Positions 16,984-26,762 are shown, numbered from the stretch's first letter. The stretch is DNA of 64,000 nt from Allolucifera butyrica (GCF_900476375.1 NZ_UPPP01000072.1:62001-126000), one strand, 5' to 3'. The notes: generated from the letters alone by a model not told the origin. Made by a program: numbers and translations.

Positions 16984-18051
16984 TTATTTTTTCTTTAAAA
17001 AGTTACGCGTTTTTCGTAAATTTACGGATTTTTCTTTTGACCGTTTCCATTTAGCTAATAAATATTGTACTTTATCTGTTACAAGTAAATTTTCCATTTT
17101 ATATTTCACATAATTTTGATATCGTTCAATATCTAATTCTCCATTTTCTATAGCAGCTCTTACAGCGCATCCTCTCTCATTCTGATGTTTACAATCTCTA
17201 TATTTGCATAGGCTCTCCAATGCCTCAATATCTCCGAAGACATCGGAAATACCTTCGGTCGCACATACAATTCCTACCTCTCTTAAACCTGGTGTATCGA
17301 TTAATAATCCTCCGTTTGGTAATTTAATAATCTGTCTATGTACTGTTGTATGCTTGCCTTTACCGTCTTTCCGAGTCTCTCCTACTTGCATCGTATCCCT
17401 ACCGATTAGTGCATTCGCTAAACTTGATTTTCCCACCCCGGAAGAACCTAAAAAAAGCGCTGTTTTTCCTTTCTCAAAATAAAGATTCAACTCATCAAGT
17501 CCCTCGCCTGAATGTACAGATATCGCATGTATCGCAACATCTGGAAACCTTTGTTGACATAATAATATTTCACTCTCAATATCATCACATAAATCCGATT
17601 TTGTTAAAACAATAGAGATATTGGCACCACTCTCTTTTGCCAATATCATATACCGCTCAATTCTTGCAGGATTAAAATTCGAATCCAAAGATGTGCAAAT
17701 AAAAATGGTTTGAAAATTTGATGCCAGTACCTGTATTCCATCTTTAGACCAATTATCCTTACGATAGAATAGTGTTCTTCTAGGAAGCAACTTTTCTATT
17801 ATTGCCATATCGTCATGCTGGGATAAAGAAACCAATACGTAATCTCCAACAACGGGGTATCCGCTTTCTAATTTCTGCTTGTAAGCAAACTTACCTGATA
17901 CCCGGGAAAACATTATATTCTTTTCTGTAACAATTTCATACCACTGTCTGTGTTGCGAAATAATCCGAGCAATTGTATATTCCTCATTTTGACTATATAA
18001 ATTACCCTTAGAATATACCAGAAACCCATATTGATCTAATAAATCACTCAA
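16984..18051 (-). CDS. rsgA: Ribosome small-subunit-dependent GTPase RsgA
   Basis: 355 residues. An N-terminal OB-fold (SGKFAYKQKLESGYPVVGDY) is followed by the circularly permuted GTPase order typical of RsgA: G4 TKSD (VLTKSDLC), then G1 GSSGVGKSSLANAL near residue 201, then G3 DTPGLREVG. The C-terminal zinc knuckle is CKYRDCKHQNERGCAV. RsgA is a late 30S assembly factor that hydrolyses GTP on the small subunit. It stands alone here with no ribosome-linked neighbours, whereas many Firmicutes keep rsgA next to the PASTA kinase/phosphatase genes, so this may be a second copy. Motifs are intact. Confidence 0.95.
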   Translation of the reverse strand: MSDLLDQYGFLVYSKGNLYSQNEEYTIARIISQHRQWYEIVTEKNIMFSRVSGKFAYKQKLESGYPVVGDYVLVSLSQHDDMAIIEKLLPRRTLFYRKDNWSKDGIQVLASNFQTIFICTSLDSNFNPARIERYMILAKESGANISIVLTKSDLCDDIESEILLCQQRFPDVAIHAISVHSGEGLDELNLYFEKGKTALFLGSSGVGKSSLANALIGRDTMQVGETRKDGKGKHTTVHRQIIKLPNGGLLIDTPGLREVGIVCATEGISDVFGDIEALESLCKYRDCKHQNERGCAVRAAIENGELDIERYQNYVKYKMENLLVTDKVQYLLAKWKRSKEKSVNLRKTRNFLKKK

Positions 18052-18424
18052 CCTTGATATCTCCCTTTTTATATCATTTTATCTACATTTTTACCTGTAG
18101 AAACACGGAGATAGCCATAAACCATGTTAAATACTCTCCAGACCATGAAAACCGTATTAATATATTATAATTGTCATTATATGACTATAAATAATCAACT
18201 GTAATGTAGCAATTATTGTACCATGAAAACGTATGTTTTTTTCGCCAAGGCCAAGTTAATCTATTGTCATGATTGTTGGCAGGAATTTCCTGTTTTTAGT
18301 AAGAATAAGTAAAACTGTAGTAGAGAAACTTTATTGGGATATGAGTAGTGAGTGCCGGTAAAATTGTTATAATCCACCGATTGTGGGCGGTGGTAAAGCT
18401 ATATTAACTAAGAAAGGAAATAAT
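18052..18424. other. Intergenic region between divergent rsgA and kinase genes
   Basis: About 370 AT-rich bases with divergent promoters expected. No gene, clear hairpin or repeat was recognised apart from the AGGAAA ribosome binding site of the kinase gene at the right end. Confidence 0.5.
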
Positions 18425-19318
18425 ATGGCAGTAATTTATCTTGATAATGTGTCCTTTCAATTAAAACAGATACAAGATTTCTCATGGCTTAAAGAAATTG
18501 GCGATGTCTTTTGTGTTTTTGATCAACAAGATTCGGGAAATGTTTCCTTTGGCGTAAAAAATGGTGATAATAAATATTTTGTAAAATATGCGGGAGCGCA
18601 AACAACAGAATATAAAGGGAGTACGCAAACTGCAATTCATAGTCTTAATAAAGCCGTACATATATATGAGGACTTAAGGCATGCGAACGTGGTTAATTTT
18701 GTAAAAAAAATAGATACAGATAATGGCGTAGCTGCTGTATTTGATTGGTTTGACGGAGAGAGCCTGTTTGCACACTGGACATTTGATAAATGGGACAGGT
18801 ATACTCATCCTGCTTCACCGTACTACAAATACAAAAGGCTAAGTGTAGAAACCCGGTTAAAATCCATAGATGCAATATTTCAATTTTTATTGTTTGTTGA
18901 ACAACAGAATTATGTTGCTGTCGATTTCTATGACGGGAGTATTCTATATGATTTTAATACTGATACAACCAAGATTTGCGATATAGATTTTTTCAGGAAG
19001 AAACCAACCATGAATGATATGGGTGGATACTTTGTGGGATCAAGAAGATTTAAGTCACCGGAAGAGTATATTTTAGGTGCTCCAATAGATTCAATAACTA
19101 ATGTAAATGCAATGGGAGTATTGTTATTCGGATTAATCGGCGGAGAATATGATCGTTCATTTAAAAAATGGGAAGTTTCAAAGGAACTGTATGAAATTGC
19201 AAAAAAAGCAACTTTACCGGAAAGAGAAATGCGATTTCAATCAATCAAAGAGTTTTACAAAGAATGGGATACGGCAGTAACTCATGCATATGGTGGAAGT
19301 GTGCCGGGAAGTGTGTAG
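18425..19318 (+). CDS. Atypical serine/threonine protein kinase-like protein
   Basis: 297 residues from the ATG at 18425 (AGGAAA upstream). Weak eukaryotic-type kinase features appear in order: a Lys on a strand (KYFVKYAGAQ), a hinge-like VAAVFDWFDGESLF, a catalytic-loop equivalent YVAVDFYDGSILYD (Asp present, the Arg of HRD replaced), ICDIDFF in place of DFG, and GSRRFKSPEEYILGAP in place of the APE segment. The glycine-rich loop is degenerate. It may be an active atypical kinase or a pseudokinase. It stands alone with its own promoter region. A degraded copy of its last third lies at 35590-35756, so a duplicate once existed. Confidence 0.7.
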   Translation: MAVIYLDNVSFQLKQIQDFSWLKEIGDVFCVFDQQDSGNVSFGVKNGDNKYFVKYAGAQTTEYKGSTQTAIHSLNKAVHIYEDLRHANVVNFVKKIDTDNGVAAVFDWFDGESLFAHWTFDKWDRYTHPASPYYKYKRLSVETRLKSIDAIFQFLLFVEQQNYVAVDFYDGSILYDFNTDTTKICDIDFFRKKPTMNDMGGYFVGSRRFKSPEEYILGAPIDSITNVNAMGVLLFGLIGGEYDRSFKKWEVSKELYEIAKKATLPEREMRFQSIKEFYKEWDTAVTHAYGGSVPGSV

Positions 19319-19549
19319 ATGGAACAACCTGCCAGAATTTGTGGATAAGGCAACGCAGGGGTGCGACCTAAGCGTCATATAAGATTTGGCAAGGTGGCGA
19401 TGCTAAAGGCTTACGGCTTTTTTATGTGCCTAATGCCTGCGCTTATTTTGGCTTAAAGTGTATTTTAAACAAATATCCGGTAGGATTATGATTTAATGGC
19501 AATAATAAGTACATTAAGCTGGGTGCCGGATGAACTCCTGCCTTCCTAG
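19319..19549. other. Intergenic region after the kinase gene
   Basis: Contains a weak hairpin with T-run (AAAGGCTTACGGCTTTTTT, near 19403-19425) that may terminate the kinase transcript. No gene seen. Confidence 0.4.
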
Positions 19550-19558
19550 TGGTATAAT
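19550..19558 (+). promoter_or_regulatory. Extended -10 promoter of the small lysine-rich gene
   Basis: TGGTATAAT is a perfect TATAAT with an upstream TG. No good -35 is visible, as is common for extended -10 promoters. It lies 69 bases before the ATG at 19627. Confidence 0.6.
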
Positions 19559-19626
19559 AATAATATCGGTTCGGGGGTACGTTGTCACTCAAACGAAAAT
19601 TCTTTTGATAGAGGTAGGTTGATAAT

Positions 19627-19752
19627 ATGGGAAAAGGTTCACCTAAAACCAGTTACAAGAATATCCAAAAGGCCACTAAGAGTTCTAAGTTCGCTACTGC
19701 CCAACAGGCGGCAAAGAATACAATATTTAATCGTAAGGATAAAGAGAAGTAA
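19627..19752 (+). CDS. Small lysine-rich protein (41 residues)
   Basis: ATG at 19627, stop TAA at 19750-19752. The protein starts MGKGSPKTSYKNIQK and ends NTIFNRKDKEK, is highly basic and lacks Cys and Trp. AGGTAGG lies upstream of the start, an extended -10 lies 69 bases before it and a strong terminator follows 36 bases after the stop, so the transcription unit is complete and self-contained. The composition suggests a nucleic-acid-binding or spore-associated small protein, but no family is recognised. Confidence 0.65.
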   Translation: MGKGSPKTSYKNIQKATKSSKFATAQQAAKNTIFNRKDKEK

Positions 19753-19787
19753 CATAGAAGGTAGTTGTAAACTTATACATCAAATCG

Positions 19788-19818
19788 AAAACTCCCCTGC
19801 CGAAGGCAGGGGAGTTAC
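19788..19818. terminator. Bidirectional terminator
   Basis: Perfect 12-bp stem AACTCCCCTGCC / GGCAGGGGAGTT (19790-19816) with loop GAA, between the convergent small gene and the zinc-ribbon gene. Confidence 0.85.
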
Positions 19819-19822
19819 ATTT

Positions 19823-20128
19823 CTAGTAGCGTCTATTATTTTGACTGAAGCAGTCTCTGCAGTAAACGGGACGGTCACCACTAGGGAGAAACGGGACTTG
19901 GGTCTGTGCACCACAGGCGGCGCAGGTTGCAGCATGCATTTCGCGCTGCTGGTTGTTGTTATTACGGCGAAAACCGCCATTGTTTTGTTGCTTGCGAGCT
20001 GCTCTGCAATCGGGGCAGCGGCTAGGTTCGTTGGTGAATCCTTTCTCGGCGAAAAAGTCTTGTTCCGAAGCAGTAAAAACGAACTCGGCGCCACAATCGC
20101 GGCAGGTTAAATTTTTGTCTTGATTCAT
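19823..20128 (-). CDS. Zinc-ribbon protein with CxxC pairs
   Basis: 101 residues. There are four CxxC pairs: CRDCGAEF, CPDCRAARK, CAACGAQT and CRDCFSQNN, separated by an Asn/Arg-rich linker (GGFRRNNNNQQREMH). The first unit (TCRDCGAEFVFTASEQDFF) matches the probable zinc-binding domain found in many small bacterial proteins, and the whole should bind two zinc ions. Function unknown; proposed roles of relatives include nucleic acid binding and cold or stress response. Own promoter, shared terminator with the small gene at 19627. Confidence 0.85.
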   Translation of the reverse strand: MNQDKNLTCRDCGAEFVFTASEQDFFAEKGFTNEPSRCPDCRAARKQQNNGGFRRNNNNQQREMHAATCAACGAQTQVPFLPSGDRPVYCRDCFSQNNRRY

Positions 20129-20318
20129 ATAGAATCCTCCTCAATTTTTCTACCCAGAATAGTGAATGTGAAATTACGCATCGAAACTTCCCTCACTGGC
20201 TAGATTGAGAAGGATAAATGGTTAACCGCATTAGCATATGTACTGAGCTTTTTAATTATACTACTTATTAGGGCAATTGTAAAGCACTAGAGGGTGTCAA
20301 GGAGATGGGGCGTCGACC

Positions 20319-20357
20319 AAAGCCAGGATTGTCACTGGTTAGTGGCCTCCTGGCTTT
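20319..20357 (-). terminator. Hairpin downstream of the NmrA-type gene
   Basis: Arms AAAGCCAGGA and TCCTGGCTTT (20319-20328, 20348-20357) with an inner CACT/AGTG stem. There is no long T-run. It resembles the hairpin at 59621-59657. Confidence 0.55.
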
Positions 20358-20407
20358 CCCAATTCTTCTGAAGATTTCATTGGGCAAATTTAGCTATTAC
20401 TGAGTAT

Positions 20408-21370
20408 TTATCTTGACAGTCCCCAATAGCTAGTTATTTTTTCTTTCCATACAAAGCTATATTTCTCTACTAAGTCACGAACCCGTAATGGTTTTCTACC
20501 AGTCAATTTTTCAACTGTATCTGTTTCAATTGCCATTAGGCCGTCTCTAATACCGGCTTCGTTTGTTACCATGTCATTACTGCACCAGGGCACCGGTGAT
20601 TTTGAATAATCGCCGCTTGTTTCACGAGGAATATATATTGAATCTAAATACTTATAGAATTCTTCATTTGTAGCTGTCACGTATTCATAATTAATACCTG
20701 AAGTCTCAGCAATTATAGCGCAAATTTCACGCTGACTAATTAATTCACCGCCTGTTACATCATAGTCTTTATTGTGTTCGCCTTTACCTAATAACAACGC
20801 AGCGGCAACACGCCCACTGTCATCTTTTGCAATAAATGTTGCTTTTCCTTCGCCTGCGGCAGTAATCCATTGGTTGTCACTCAAGTTGGCTAACATAACG
20901 GAATTAGTTAAGTAATTTTCCATATAAAGGTTGTTTCTCATAATATTAAAGTTTACGCCAGTCTCATGTAAATATTTTTCTGTGGCGGTATGATCCGGTA
21001 ATACATATTGATAATATCCTTCCCGATTAGCGCCTAGGAATGAAGTATACGTAATATGGCCTACACCGGCTGCAATAGCCGCATCAATTACATTTTTATG
21101 TTGTTGAACCCGTTCCGGTCCATTTTTTATACCGGATACAATATAAATACGGTCTCCGCCTTGGAAGGCTTCTATCATTTGCTCCTTGTTATCATAGTTT
21201 GCTTCTTTCACCGTAACGCCTTGGTTTTTCCAATCTTCTATCTTCTTTTTTGGCAATCGATTTAAAACTGGGCAGGTAAATATTAATTCTTCTCCGGGTA
21301 CCTCGTTAAGCATATTCGTTGCTACTCTTCCACCTAATTGTCCATCTGCGCCGGTAACAATATAACGCAT
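20408..21370 (-). CDS. NmrA-type NAD(P)-binding oxidoreductase
   Basis: 320 residues. The N-terminal Rossmann motif is VTGADGQLGGRVA (GxxGxxG), followed by a quinone-oxidoreductase/NmrA-like body (GDRIYIVSGIKNGPERVQQH, HITYTSFLGA). Relatives such as QOR2/YtfG reduce quinones or sense the NADP redox state; the atypical SDR active site means substrate cannot be assigned. It is divergent from a LysR-type gene (21526), which is the usual arrangement for a regulator and its target. That regulator gene is frameshifted, so control of this gene may be altered. Confidence 0.85.
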   Translation of the reverse strand: MRYIVTGADGQLGGRVATNMLNEVPGEELIFTCPVLNRLPKKKIEDWKNQGVTVKEANYDNKEQMIEAFQGGDRIYIVSGIKNGPERVQQHKNVIDAAIAAGVGHITYTSFLGANREGYYQYVLPDHTATEKYLHETGVNFNIMRNNLYMENYLTNSVMLANLSDNQWITAAGEGKATFIAKDDSGRVAAALLLGKGEHNKDYDVTGGELISQREICAIIAETSGINYEYVTATNEEFYKYLDSIYIPRETSGDYSKSPVPWCSNDMVTNEAGIRDGLMAIETDTVEKLTGRKPLRVRDLVEKYSFVWKEKITSYWGLSR

Positions 21371-21525
21371 ATTTTCCCCTCCTGTTTATTCCCAACTAAA
21401 ATAAATGGATAATCTAATACGTTACCCTTTATTTATTAACATTTTACCGTTTTACTGCTTGGGAATGAAATTGAAATATGTTATTATTAATAAACAATTT
21501 CTATAAGTACGGGAGGTCAGTCTAC

Positions 21526-22421
21526 ATGCATGTCAAACAAATCGAGTGTTTCGTTCATCTAGCTGAAACTCTAAATTTTTCCAGAACTGCAGAGCTTTTA
21601 TATATCACCCAACCTACTGTGACCCATCAAATTAACACGCTGGAAGATGAGCTTAGATTAAAATTATTTATTAGAACCAAAAGAAAAGTTGAACTGACTC
21701 CGGCAGGAGTTTCCTTCTATACTGATATGAAAGATATTTTAACAAGAACAAACATCGCAATCGTCAAGGCAAAGAACTACGCCCGAGCCTTTGAATCTAA
21801 TTTATTAATCGGGTATGACGGAAATGTAGAGGTAAATCGCCTTCCCAATATACTAAGTATCTACAAGGAAAAGTTTCCCCACGTACATCTTTACTTAAAA
21901 ATAGCTGATTATAAAGAAAAAAGAAATCTATTTACGAATTATAATTTTGATTTAATTTTTGCTGTCAAAGAAAGTATTGAAGATTTATCAGAGGCTGAGT
22001 ATGCCGAACTTTTTACGGGAAGATTCGTCTGCGTCTTGCCTAAAGACCATCCATTAGCTCACAAAACCGTTATCCAAATGATTGAATTGCAGAATCAGCC
22101 TCTGATTCTATTAGATCCTTTAAAATGTCCATCCGAAATGGCACGGGTCCAAAAGGATATCCAGATAAAATGTCCTGCTTCCACTGTTTATTTTGGTGAC
22201 AGCGCCTTAGTCGGCTATACCATGATTAAGGGAAGACTTGGCATAGCGGTGTGATGCCTGACTTTGTATGTCCGGAAGATCCGGAGCTTTCTATTATTCC
22301 ACTGGATGTAAAAGATTTAATTTCTTATGGAATTGCATGGCATAAAAACAATGAACGGAATGAAATAAAAGGCTTCGTTGAAATTACAAAGCAAATCTAC
22401 AAAACCTCGCTAACAGCCTGA
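21526..22421 (+). pseudogene. LysR-family regulator, frameshifted near the C-terminus
   Basis: From the ATG at 21526 (GGGAGG upstream) an N-terminal LysR helix-turn-helix is clear (QIECFVHLAETLNFSRTAEL, QPTVTHQINTLEDEL), followed by the substrate-binding domain. The frame ends early in GIAV-stop at 22252. Moving two bases restores MPDFVCPEDPELSIIPLD and the expected end at 22421, giving about 300 residues. The cause is a two-base duplication in GCGGTGTGATGCC. About 55 residues of the effector domain are lost. It may be a real mutation or a sequencing error. Divergent from the NmrA-type gene it probably regulated. Confidence 0.85.
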
Positions 22422-22469
22422 TGGCAACTTTAAAGCTACTGCCCATCTTGGGAAAGAGTATACTTCCTG

Positions 22470-25115
22470 CTATGCCAAAGTAAAATTTATTGTATATTCG
22501 CCTGAGCCCGTGCTTGCCTTATAACTTCTATCATATTTTTCAAACGCAAGACCCTCGGAATCCGTAATGTTATCAACATCAGCAAGGTACAACGTTGCAG
22601 TCGTATTTACCGGAACATTTATTTTGATAGAACCTTTTTTACCATTGAGCTGCCAATGTATACCTACTTCGCCGTAAACGCTCTGATAAGCGGCTTTGAC
22701 ATAAGACAACCCACCACCAAATAACGGCTTGAGGAGGATATGTTTATACCCCGGTGCGTTTTCGTCGATTTCAATTCCGGCAGCAGCGCGATAGAGCCAT
22801 TCGCCGATTGCGCCGTAAGCATAATGGTTAAAAGAATTCATGTCCGCGCTCCACATCGTGCCGTCCGGCTTCAATCCGTCCCAATGCTCCCAGATTGTCG
22901 TAGCGCCGCGTTTAACCTGATAGAGCCAAGAAGGAAAATCGTCTTTCAGTAAAAGGTCATACGCTTCTTTTACATAGCCGTTCTGACTTAAGGCATGACA
23001 AATATAAGGCGTACCGACAAAGCCCGTTACGAGGTGTCCGTTTTCCTTTTGGATGAGCTTTACAAGATTCGCTGCAATTTTTGCTTTGTATTTCTCTCTG
23101 ACTAAATCGAAATACAGTGAAACCACATGCGCTGTCTGTGTCTGCGCTTTTAAGTTGCCTTCGTTGTCAAAGAAGTTCTGCTGATAGTCTCTCTTTATCC
23201 CATTATAGCGTGCAAGATAGACTTCATAATCTCCATCCTTGCCAATGGCCTTGGCCATTTTCGCAAAAAGCAATGTAGAATAAGCATAATAAGCGGAGCA
23301 GACAAGTTCATTCGGCGTCGCGCCGAAATAGCTTCCCTCTTCAGCATCGAGCGCAACCCAGTCGCCGAATTGCAGCTTGAATTTCCAGATACCGTTTTCA
23401 GCATGGCTATGCATGAAATCGACCCATTTTTTCATGGAAACATACTGCTGACGGATAATGTTTTTGTCACCGTAGGTCAGGTATACAGTCCATGGCACAA
23501 CCACTGCAGCGTCAGCCCAGGCTGCGGCTGAATGCGTTCCCTGGCGCAGCAGCCAATCCCCCTTAAAATCCCCTGTCAAAAGATCAGGTACGACATGCGG
23601 CACGCCGCCCTCTTCAGTTTGGTCGGCGGCAACATCCTTAAGCCATTTTTCATAAAAGGCGTACGTATTCTTCAGAAAGCAGGCCGTACGGCAGAAAATC
23701 TGTGCATCACCCGTCCAGCCAAGGCGCTCATCGCGCTGCGGACAATCCGTAGGAACATCAAGAAAATTACCCTTGAGTCCCCACAGAATATTATGCTGCA
23801 GCTGAGTGATATCCTGATTGGAGCATTCGAAAGAACCTGTGGATTCCATCACAGAGTGAACTGTATAAGCAATAAAATTCTCCAGTTGCGGCGCGCCCGG
23901 ATATTCAACGATCTGGGCGAACTGAAAGCCCTGGAACGTAAAGCTCGGATGGAAGACTTCCTTACCATCGCCTTTGCAGATATAGATAACCGTCTCCTTG
24001 GCGGCGCGCAGATTGGCGAAATATGCATTGCCGTTTGAATCTAGGACTTCAAAACATTTCAACTGAACCTTATCGCCTCTTTTGCCGTCAACCGAAAACT
24101 CGATCCATCCTGTCATATTTTGGCCAAAATCGACTACTGTCTCGCCCTTCGGCGTCGTAAAGATGCGTTTTGCCGGTATTCTGTCATTGACACCAGGTCT
24201 TGAAGCATACTGCGGCTGCAGGAGTACTTTCTCGTACTCAACGATATTCACGCCATGCCATAAGCTGCAATCGAAACCGGCACAACTCCAGCCGTCCTGC
24301 TCAAGCGTTGCGTCATATATCTCACCGTCATAGATTTCTGAGAAAATGACCGGACTATCCGAGCCCTGCCAGCTTTCATCCGTAACGAAGATGTCTTCCG
24401 TACCGTCTTCATATTTTACATGAACCTGCGCCAAGAATGCCGTGACCTTGCCGTAAATATTTCTTATGTGGTTAAAGCCCATCAGCCCCTTATACCAGCC
24501 GGCCCCCAAATGGGTGCCTAATGTGTTTGCACCTTCCTGCAACAGCCTAGTCACATCATACGTCTGATATAAGAGACGCTCCTGATAAGACGTCCATCCC
24601 GGCGTCATCTGATCTGCGCCGACTTTTTGGCCGTTGATAAAGAAATGATATAGCCCCAGAGCCGTCGTATAGGCATAGGCTTCCTTGACTTTTTTACCGA
24701 TATAAATGTCCTTTCTTAGATACGTTCCCTTTGATTGATCAGCATCCGCCTCTGTTTCGGCAGAGATGAAAATTCCCCGCCAATTATTGTCTACGAGACC
24801 GCTCACAAAGGATACCGGAAGCGACCACTCACTCCATGAATTTTCATTATCCTGCACTTTAACACGAACGAAATACCGGGCAGCCGTCTGCAGTACAAAA
24901 TTTTCAATATCAGCCTGTAACGATTCGCCGGAATCTACAACACCGCTGTCGTATAAAACAGAAAAAAATGTCTCATCTTCGGCAAGTTGCAGCTTATACG
25001 CCTTCTGGCTGATATTCCTTTTATCACTGGAAAGCTGCCACGAAAGCACAGGCATTTTTACCACGCCGGCAGCTTCATCCATATAATTCATTTTTACCTG
25101 TATAACCTTAAACAT
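22470..25115 (-). CDS. Alpha-L-rhamnosidase (GH78)
   Basis: 881 residues with no signal peptide, so it is probably cytoplasmic. N-terminal beta-sandwich domains (ISQKAYKLQLAEDETFF; AYTTALGLYHFFINGQKVG) precede the (alpha/alpha)6 catalytic barrel with the GH78 signatures DCPQRDERLGWTGDA (general acid region) and GATTIWEHWDGLKPDG. A C-terminal beta domain ends the protein. It hydrolyses terminal alpha-L-rhamnose from glycosides. The MFS gene 47 bases upstream on the same strand probably imports the rhamnoside, and the divergent AraC regulator probably controls both. Length is normal for the family. Confidence 0.95.
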   Translation of the reverse strand: MFKVIQVKMNYMDEAAGVVKMPVLSWQLSSDKRNISQKAYKLQLAEDETFFSVLYDSGVVDSGESLQADIENFVLQTAARYFVRVKVQDNENSWSEWSLPVSFVSGLVDNNWRGIFISAETEADADQSKGTYLRKDIYIGKKVKEAYAYTTALGLYHFFINGQKVGADQMTPGWTSYQERLLYQTYDVTRLLQEGANTLGTHLGAGWYKGLMGFNHIRNIYGKVTAFLAQVHVKYEDGTEDIFVTDESWQGSDSPVIFSEIYDGEIYDATLEQDGWSCAGFDCSLWHGVNIVEYEKVLLQPQYASRPGVNDRIPAKRIFTTPKGETVVDFGQNMTGWIEFSVDGKRGDKVQLKCFEVLDSNGNAYFANLRAAKETVIYICKGDGKEVFHPSFTFQGFQFAQIVEYPGAPQLENFIAYTVHSVMESTGSFECSNQDITQLQHNILWGLKGNFLDVPTDCPQRDERLGWTGDAQIFCRTACFLKNTYAFYEKWLKDVAADQTEEGGVPHVVPDLLTGDFKGDWLLRQGTHSAAAWADAAVVVPWTVYLTYGDKNIIRQQYVSMKKWVDFMHSHAENGIWKFKLQFGDWVALDAEEGSYFGATPNELVCSAYYAYSTLLFAKMAKAIGKDGDYEVYLARYNGIKRDYQQNFFDNEGNLKAQTQTAHVVSLYFDLVREKYKAKIAANLVKLIQKENGHLVTGFVGTPYICHALSQNGYVKEAYDLLLKDDFPSWLYQVKRGATTIWEHWDGLKPDGTMWSADMNSFNHYAYGAIGEWLYRAAAGIEIDENAPGYKHILLKPLFGGGLSYVKAAYQSVYGEVGIHWQLNGKKGSIKINVPVNTTATLYLADVDNITDSEGLAFEKYDRSYKASTGSGEYTINFTLA

Positions 25116-25162
25116 TTGCGAAATCCCCTTTAAGAAATTATTAAACGTAGTTTAACAGCTAC

Positions 25163-26488
25163 TTATCCGTTTATTGTTATATCATTATGGTCTGTTGGAT
25201 TTATTTCCATATCATCGAGCGCGTCACCATAGCGTTCCTTCGTAATCTGTTCCAATGTCTTCCCTCTGTCATCCGGAGCCCAAATTGCACCAATAATCCA
25301 GCTTATAAATCCAAAGATTACCAGCATAACTGCAGCAGTCCGGAAACCGAGGAAATTCATGATGAGCGGTACAATAAATCCCCAGACAGCTGCAATAGCA
25401 CGGGCAACGAAGAACGTAAAACCCTGTGCCGTTGCACGATAGCGTACCGGAAAAAGCTCGGAACTCCAAAGCTGATAGAATTGCTGTTGCATGGAGAAAG
25501 AGGAAACAAGAGTAAATGCCCAGAGCATCCATGGCTGCAGCATATCAGCCGGCAAGGTCCATATGATCCAGGAAATCATGCAGACCGAGCCAAAAACTCG
25601 ATAAAGCGTTCTTCGGTTCATTTTATCGGCATACTGCATAAATAATATAGCCGTCAACACGCAGAAAACAAAGTTAATAGACTGCAATGTCAACGCCATT
25701 GTGTTGCTGAGATTGCCGACATGCTCATAAATGTATGGCATGAAGAAACCGGAAGTACTTGCCGGAATGTTCCAGATTGCGTAAATACCGCAGAGGAATA
25801 AAACAGTTTTCAAACTGGTGCCCTTTAGAATTGTTGTATAAGTAATTTTCTTCAGCTTGCCTTCAGCAATAAGTTGATTCTCTTTTTCCTTGGCATTTTT
25901 CCATTCACTGGATTCCGGCATCTTTAAACGCTGATACCAGACAAAAGCGGCAACGACAATGAGATGTGCAAAAATAATGCGGTTGCCCAGCAAGCCGAAG
26001 GCCGCATTCAGCGGAATAGAAGCTGAAAGAACGAGCGCCGGTCCAAGCATCCAGGCAAACTGTGCAGAACCACAGTGCTTTGCCCTGTTCTCCGACGGTG
26101 CTTCTTCCGCAATAAAGGTCCATGATGCAACAATGTCAGCACCTACCGCAAGGCCAATAATCAAATAACCGAACAGAAACATCGGATAATTCGTAGCGAA
26201 AACGATAAGAGCAACACCTAGCATATAGACCAGTAAGGCATAATTGTATACGAACTTTCTCCCATATTTATCGCAGATTTCGCCACCAATGAGCGCTCCC
26301 AACGCAGCGCCGCCTGTATTTGAAGACAGAGCCGCCAAAATGCCCATCTGTAGGCTATCCATTCCCAAATATGCCTGCCACATACTGAGCCCTGCTGCAC
26401 CAGCAACAATAGAACCGGCGTCGATATAACTTATTAACCCGGCAATAATTGTTTTTTTCCAAGGTGACATAGTATTATTCAGTTTCAT
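25163..26488 (-). CDS. MFS sugar/rhamnoside transporter
   Basis: 441 residues with about twelve membrane segments. MFS signatures are present: GGEICDKYGRKFVYN between helices 2 and 3 and WSSELFPVRYRATAQG before helix 10, both typical of the sugar porter-like subfamily. The cytoplasmic C-terminal tail ends DDMEINPTDHNDITING. First gene of a pair with the GH78 rhamnosidase, so its likely cargo is a rhamnose-containing glycoside. RBS AGGAAGG upstream of ATG 26488. Divergent AraC gene across a 275-base regulatory gap. Confidence 0.9.
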   Translation of the reverse strand: MKLNNTMSPWKKTIIAGLISYIDAGSIVAGAAGLSMWQAYLGMDSLQMGILAALSSNTGGAALGALIGGEICDKYGRKFVYNYALLVYMLGVALIVFATNYPMFLFGYLIIGLAVGADIVASWTFIAEEAPSENRAKHCGSAQFAWMLGPALVLSASIPLNAAFGLLGNRIIFAHLIVVAAFVWYQRLKMPESSEWKNAKEKENQLIAEGKLKKITYTTILKGTSLKTVLFLCGIYAIWNIPASTSGFFMPYIYEHVGNLSNTMALTLQSINFVFCVLTAILFMQYADKMNRRTLYRVFGSVCMISWIIWTLPADMLQPWMLWAFTLVSSFSMQQQFYQLWSSELFPVRYRATAQGFTFFVARAIAAVWGFIVPLIMNFLGFRTAAVMLVIFGFISWIIGAIWAPDDRGKTLEQITKERYGDALDDMEINPTDHNDITING

Positions 26489-26648
26489 ATGTTGCCATCC
26501 TTCCTTTAATCTATTATTTTAAGTAGTCCATTTAATAAGCTTTCTGCCTGCAGAATACAGAAGCTTTTCGGTTTGAGTAAATGTAGTATCAACCAGCAAA
26601 TGATAGAAAAAATTTGCTGATTGAGGTGCTAAGCTTAGACCTTTTATT

Positions 26649-26657
26649 TGTTATAAT
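26649..26657 (+). promoter_or_regulatory. Extended -10 promoter of the AraC gene
   Basis: TGTTATAAT, a perfect TATAAT with TG one base upstream, 105 bases before the AraC start. The divergent MFS promoter must lie in the same gap. Confidence 0.5.
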
Positions 26658-26762
26658 TATAAGTAAATTCAGAAATAAGAAATAGGAATAAAATTAATTA
26701 GTTTAATTGATTTATTTTAATATCTATTCTAAATCGCAAGTGGAAACACCGAGGTGGTACAA

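Noticed and set aside
19619..20110. Plus-strand frame of 163 codons opposite the zinc-ribbon gene
   Set aside because: It spans a strong terminator and is antisense to a clear CxxC zinc protein; the true plus-strand gene here is the 41-residue ORF at 19627.
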